Made by a program: the position numbers and the translations under genes
Assembly: GCA_944376065.1 (NCBI GenBank)
Contig: CALWBL010000001.1
Coordinates: forward strand, 310,001-374,000
DNA from: an uncultured Butyricicoccus sp.
GTDB lineage: Bacteria > Bacillota > Clostridia > Oscillospirales > Butyricicoccaceae
Length of the DNA: 64,000 nt
Reading direction: 5' to 3'
Notes under the pieces: model-generated
What the model was told of the DNA's origin: nothing
What the model saw: the letters and a program-made list of their open reading frames with translations, nothing else
The model's database searches: none
Shown here: piece after piece, positions 61,082-64,000 of the stretch
Position numbering within the stretch: the first letter of the stretch is position 1
Layout of the letters: each line of letters begins with the position of its first letter

Positions 61082-63025
61082 TTAATCGTCTTTTTTATCT
61101 AAAGACACTTTGTCTTCTTGTTTTGTTTGCTCATCAGAAGGATTTTCTTCATTCAAACCCTCTGGAGTGCGGTTTAACTCCTCAGCAGACGCAACTGTTG
61201 CAGTTTTATCTGGAACAAATTCGCCATTAAAGATTTTAACAAATATATCGCCGTCCATTGTTTCATTACGCAGAAGATATTCAGCAACATCATGTAACTG
61301 TTTATCATGTTCTGTGAGAATCTTGACACAACGCTGATAAGCCTCATCAATAATGCGATGTACTTCAGCATCAATTTCAGCAGCTTTGTCTTCTGAATAG
61401 CTATGAGTTGCACCAAGGTCACGACCGATGAATACTTCACCACTATCACCATAATCAACAGTACCGATTTTATCACTCATGCCATAGTTTACAACCATAG
61501 CACGAGCCATAGCGGTAGCTTGACGAATATCACCAGATGCACCGGTTGTAATTTCATTAAAAATGAGCTTTTCAGCCACACGACCGCCAAGAGCTGTTAC
61601 AATACTATCTTCAAAGTAAGACTTTGTTTCAAGTCCACCTTCTTCCTGTGGACGCCACATAGTAAATCCACCTGCACCACCACGTGGAATAATAGTAATA
61701 TAGTGAATTGGGTCGAGCGTACCCATTGCATGATGTGCAACTGCATGACCAGCCTCATGATATGCAACAATACGCTTTTTCTTTTCACTAACAACACGGC
61801 TCTTTTTCTCTGGACCCATTTCAACCTTTAGAAGTGCTTCCTCAATTTCATCGTTAGTAATGAGCTTTTTATTTCTTCTAGCCGCAAGTAAAGCAGCCTC
61901 GTTTAGTAAGTTTTCAAGGTCTGCACCCGTCATACCAACTGTACCCTTAGCGATGGAGTTAAAATCAACATCTGGGTCAAACTGCTTATTTCTTGCATGA
62001 ACATGAAGAATTTGCTCTCTGCCCTTAACATCCGGAGCACCCACATAAACTTGACGGTCAAAACGACCTGGACGAAGTAATGCTCTATCGAGAATATCTG
62101 GTCTGTTAGTAGCAGCGATAATAATAACGCCTTCATTTGCACCGAAACCGTCCATTTCAACAAGGAGCTGGTTTAGTGTTTGTTCACGCTCATCGTGACC
62201 ACCACCTAGACCTGCACCACGCTGACGACCAACTGCGTCAATTTCGTCAATAAATACGATTGCAGGTGAATTTTTCTTTGCTTGGTCAAACAGGTCACGC
62301 ACACGAGATGCACCAACACCTACATAAAGCTCAACGAAGTCTGAACCGGAGATGGATAGAAAAGGAACTCCAGCCTCACCAGCAACAGCCTTAGCAAGAA
62401 GTGTTTTACCAGTACCAGGAGGGCCTACAAGCAGCACACCCTTGGGTATTCTGGCACCCAAGTCAACGAACTTCTTCGGATTTTTAAGAAATTCTACAAT
62501 TTCTTGAAGTTCTGCTTTTTCCTCATCAGCACCAGCTACATCTTGGAATGTAACCTTGCGTTTATCATCTTGTGCGAGTTTAGCTCTTGCTCTACCAAAC
62601 TGCATAGGACCACGACCAGAACCATCTTGTTTGTTCATCATAAAGTACCAGAACAAGCCCATAAGCACAAGGATAATGGCATAAGGAACCATACCCATCC
62701 ACCAAGGAATTTCACGGGTAGTATAATCGACTTCCTTTAGTGTACCGTCCTTTTGTTGTTCTAAAATAGTTTCACCAAGGTCATAGTAAAACCAGTTCAT
62801 ATTTGCAATAGTGTACTGAACTTTACTTCCGTCTGTGAGTGTTGCTTTAAGAATATTATCATCAATTTGAAACTCTGCAACTTGCTCATTATTGAAGTAA
62901 TCAAGTACATCAGAATACTTTAACTTGGCAGCATCTTGCTCACGAGTGAGAGCCGCAGTTGCAACTGCAAGCAACACCATAAGTATAAGAAGATAAACGC
63001 CAAAGCCTTTCATTTTACCTTTCAA
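61082..63025 (-). CDS. ftsH: ATP-dependent zinc metalloprotease FtsH
   Basis: This membrane-bound AAA+ protease degrades damaged and regulatory membrane and cytosolic proteins. In 647 residues, helix 1 (~8-26), an extracytoplasmic domain (~30-108) and helix 2 (~110-130) precede the AAA domain: Walker [20 protein letters not shown], Walker [16 protein letters not shown], second region of homology [18 protein letters not shown]. The protease domain has the zinc site [10 protein letters not shown] and [11 protein letters not shown]. The C-terminal 45 residues are acidic. Two starts are possible: TTG 63025 with GGAAGG nine bases away, or ATG 63013 with AAAGG very close; I keep TTG. Confidence 0.97.
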   Translation of the reverse strand: MKGKMKGFGVYLLILMVLLAVATAALTREQDAAKLKYSDVLDYFNNEQVAEFQIDDNILKATLTDGSKVQYTIANMNWFYYDLGETILEQQKDGTLKEVDYTTREIPWWMGMVPYAIILVLMGLFWYFMMNKQDGSGRGPMQFGRARAKLAQDDKRKVTFQDVAGADEEKAELQEIVEFLKNPKKFVDLGARIPKGVLLVGPPGTGKTLLAKAVAGEAGVPFLSISGSDFVELYVGVGASRVRDLFDQAKKNSPAIVFIDEIDAVGRQRGAGLGGGHDEREQTLNQLLVEMDGFGANEGVIIIAATNRPDILDRALLRPGRFDRQVYVGAPDVKGREQILHVHARNKQFDPDVDFNSIAKGTVGMTGADLENLLNEAALLAARRNKKLITNDEIEEALLKVEMGPEKKSRVVSEKKKRIVAYHEAGHAVAHHAMGTLDPIHYITIIPRGGAGGFTMWRPQEEGGLETKSYFEDSIVTALGGRVAEKLIFNEITTGASGDIRQATAMARAMVVNYGMSDKIGTVDYGDSGEVFIGRDLGATHSYSEDKAAEIDAEVHRIIDEAYQRCVKILTEHDKQLHDVAEYLLRNETMDGDIFVKIFNGEFVPDKTATVASAEELNRTPEGLNEENPSDEQTKQEDKVSLDKKDD

Positions 63026-63104
63026 TCAGGGACACCTTCCTTTTCTCAGCCAAAATAATATATAGCTGTATTTAGTATTCATACAAATGTACAAATACTG
63101 ATAT

Positions 63105-63644
63105 TTATCCGCCATAAACCTCCGGTTTAAGTATGCCAATGTATGGCAAGTTGCGGTAACATTCTGCATAGTCAAGACCGTATCCCACAACAAACTCATC
63201 CGGAATTTCAAAGCCTAAATAATCAATAGGTACTTCCACCTTGTGACGCTCTGGTTTACTTAGCAGAGTACACAAGCGAATGGAATTTGCACCACGAGCT
63301 TTGAGGATTTTCATAAGATAGCTTAGTGTAACACCACTATCCAAAATATCCTCTACGATAATAAGGTCACGACCTTCAATTTTCTGACCGATATCCTTAA
63401 TAATCTGAACTTCACCACTGGTTTTTGTGCCGTTTCCATAGCTTGACACAACCATAAAATCAATATTACATGGGATTTCAATTTTACGTGTAAGGTCAGC
63501 CATAAAAATATAACTTCCCTTTAGCACGCTGATAATAAGTGGATTTTTGCCTCTGTAATCGGCAGTAATTCTTGCACCTAGCTCAGCAACTTTATTAGTT
63601 AGTTGCTCTTCAGTGAAGAGAATTTCTTTCATATCATTTTTCAT
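63105..63644 (-). CDS. hpt: Hypoxanthine phosphoribosyltransferase
   Basis: It salvages hypoxanthine and guanine to IMP and GMP with PRPP. The 179 residues include ILFTEEQLTNKVAELGARI, PLIISVLKGSYIFMADL, the PRPP-binding motif LIIVEDILDSGVTLSYLM and the C-terminal VVGYGLDYAECYRNLPYIGIL. AAGGGG, overlapping the tilS stop, is 9 bases before the ATG. The tilS-hpt-ftsH order is the classical Firmicutes cluster. Confidence 0.97.
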   Translation of the reverse strand: MKNDMKEILFTEEQLTNKVAELGARITADYRGKNPLIISVLKGSYIFMADLTRKIEIPCNIDFMVVSSYGNGTKTSGEVQIIKDIGQKIEGRDLIIVEDILDSGVTLSYLMKILKARGANSIRLCTLLSKPERHKVEVPIDYLGFEIPDEFVVGYGLDYAECYRNLPYIGILKPEVYGG

Positions 63645-63650
63645 TTTGTT

Positions 63651-64000
63651 TTACCCCTTAATTTTGATTTCCAAGATTTCACCATCAGCTATTTTTCTGC
63701 TGATATCAATTCCGATGTCTTGCACAGCAATAACACCATTTTTATCAGCTATTACTATCAGCTTATCACGTTTATCGCTTGGAATCTTTTTTTCTATTAG
63801 CAATTTTTTCAACGTCTTACTTCCGGACTTTTCACTCAAACGAATCTTATCGCCTGTTTGTCTTTTTCGTAAAACGCAAGATTGCATATCTATTGTATCA
63901 CAGTCCACATAAAAAGTATTGAATGTTTTGTAAAAAACATAATTTTTTTTATGTTTTTTAACAATGATATTTATACCATTTATATTTTGCTCGCTATCAA
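63651..64000 (-). CDS. tilS: tRNA(Ile)-lysidine synthase, C-terminal part only (cut by window edge)
   Basis: TilS converts C34 of the AUA-reading tRNA-Ile to lysidine. About 115 codons are visible and the frame stays open to the right edge, so the N-terminal PP-loop ATPase half lies outside. The visible part has a beta-strand region (NIIVKKHKKNYVFYKTFNTF) leading to the C-terminal TilS domain: CVLRKRQTGDKIRLSEKSGSKTLKKLLIEKKIPSDKRDKL, matching the family pattern RxRxxGDxI...KKLKxxxxDxKIP. A GTG at 63908 in this frame is an internal codon, not the start. The gene is followed six bases later by hpt. Confidence 0.9.
   Translation of the reverse strand, partial: DSEQNINGINIIVKKHKKNYVFYKTFNTFYVDCDTIDMQSCVLRKRQTGDKIRLSEKSGSKTLKKLLIEKKIPSDKRDKLIVIADKNGVIAVQDIGIDISRKIADGEILEIKIKG

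Noticed and set aside
1..64000. Search for prophage, insertion sequences, tRNA genes, toxin-antitoxin or defence genes
   Set aside because: None of their signature proteins or structures could be read; the window is ordinary core chromosome apart from the items listed.

Overview
This is an A+T-rich stretch of a Gram-positive, probably endospore-forming and motile Clostridia-type chromosome (Firmicutes; an Oscillospirales-like lineage is a guess). The support is gene content and order: bofA, a SpoIID/LytB protein, single-membrane cell-wall genes (tagO/mnaA, LCP, FtsEX with an M23 hydrolase), flagellin with a sigma-D-type promoter, the order plsX-acpP-rnc-smc-ftsY, and strong AGGAGG ribosome sites. 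It is almost entirely core genome. I see no prophage, transposase, CRISPR array, tRNA or rRNA.

Layout. Positions 1-3094 (minus): mnaA/wecB (cut by the left edge), tagO and trpS; glpK diverges on plus. 4800-7215 (minus): queA and a SpoIID/LytB protein. 7311-10427 (plus): a lysine riboswitch with terminator drives asd-dapA-dapB. 10472-14714 (minus): a divergent type IIA topoisomerase pair. 14851 (plus): bofA. 15455-27690 (minus): rpsU, then a ten-gene run smc-ftsY-rph-rdgB-yhbY-nadD-yqeK-LCP-rsfS-leuS. 27862-35604 (minus): a seven-gene run trmH-dprA-topA-trmFO-plsX-acpP-rnc. 35865-40785 (minus): a TPR glycosyltransferase, flagellin with a structured leader, a YczE-like membrane protein and an unknown protein. 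40890-47940 (minus): lysS and greA, then ftsE-ftsX-M23-S41. 48192-53166 (minus): a CdaR-type regulator, an RsuA-type pseudouridine synthase, a DUF4830-like protein and an EF-G paralogue. 53413-56482 (minus): rlmB and a P-type-ATPase-like membrane protein whose catalytic motifs are lost. 56614-60383 (minus): the threonine-branch operon ACT protein-hom-thrB-lysC. 60384-61046: a non-coding gap holding a decayed sodium:neurotransmitter symporter gene. 61082-64000 (minus): tilS (cut by the right edge), hpt and ftsH.

How the genes fit together. The aspartate pathway is split between two loci: lysC, hom and thrB in one operon behind an ACT-domain protein, and asd-dapA-dapB under lysine-riboswitch control. 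lysC carries a strong internal ribosome site that should give a separate small subunit, as in Bacillus aspartokinase II. FtsEX is co-transcribed with an M23 hydrolase that keeps its metal ligands, suggesting direct coupling of division to peptidoglycan cleavage. Flagellin sits next to a glycosyltransferase that may modify it.

The most unusual item is the product of 53413-55680. It keeps the fold plan of a P1B-type metal ATPase, but the phospho-acceptor Asp is Phe, the CPC motif is APL, the actuator loop is very short and the GDGxND motif is gone. It also has a long charged N-terminal region with six heptad repeats. It looks like a pseudoenzyme in an operon with rlmB. Other items worth a second look are the approximately 275-residue tail on FtsE, the flagellin leader (three copies of an 8-mer at exact 23-nt spacing plus a GGA-loop hairpin), and the symporter remnant with an amber codon at a conserved Trp.
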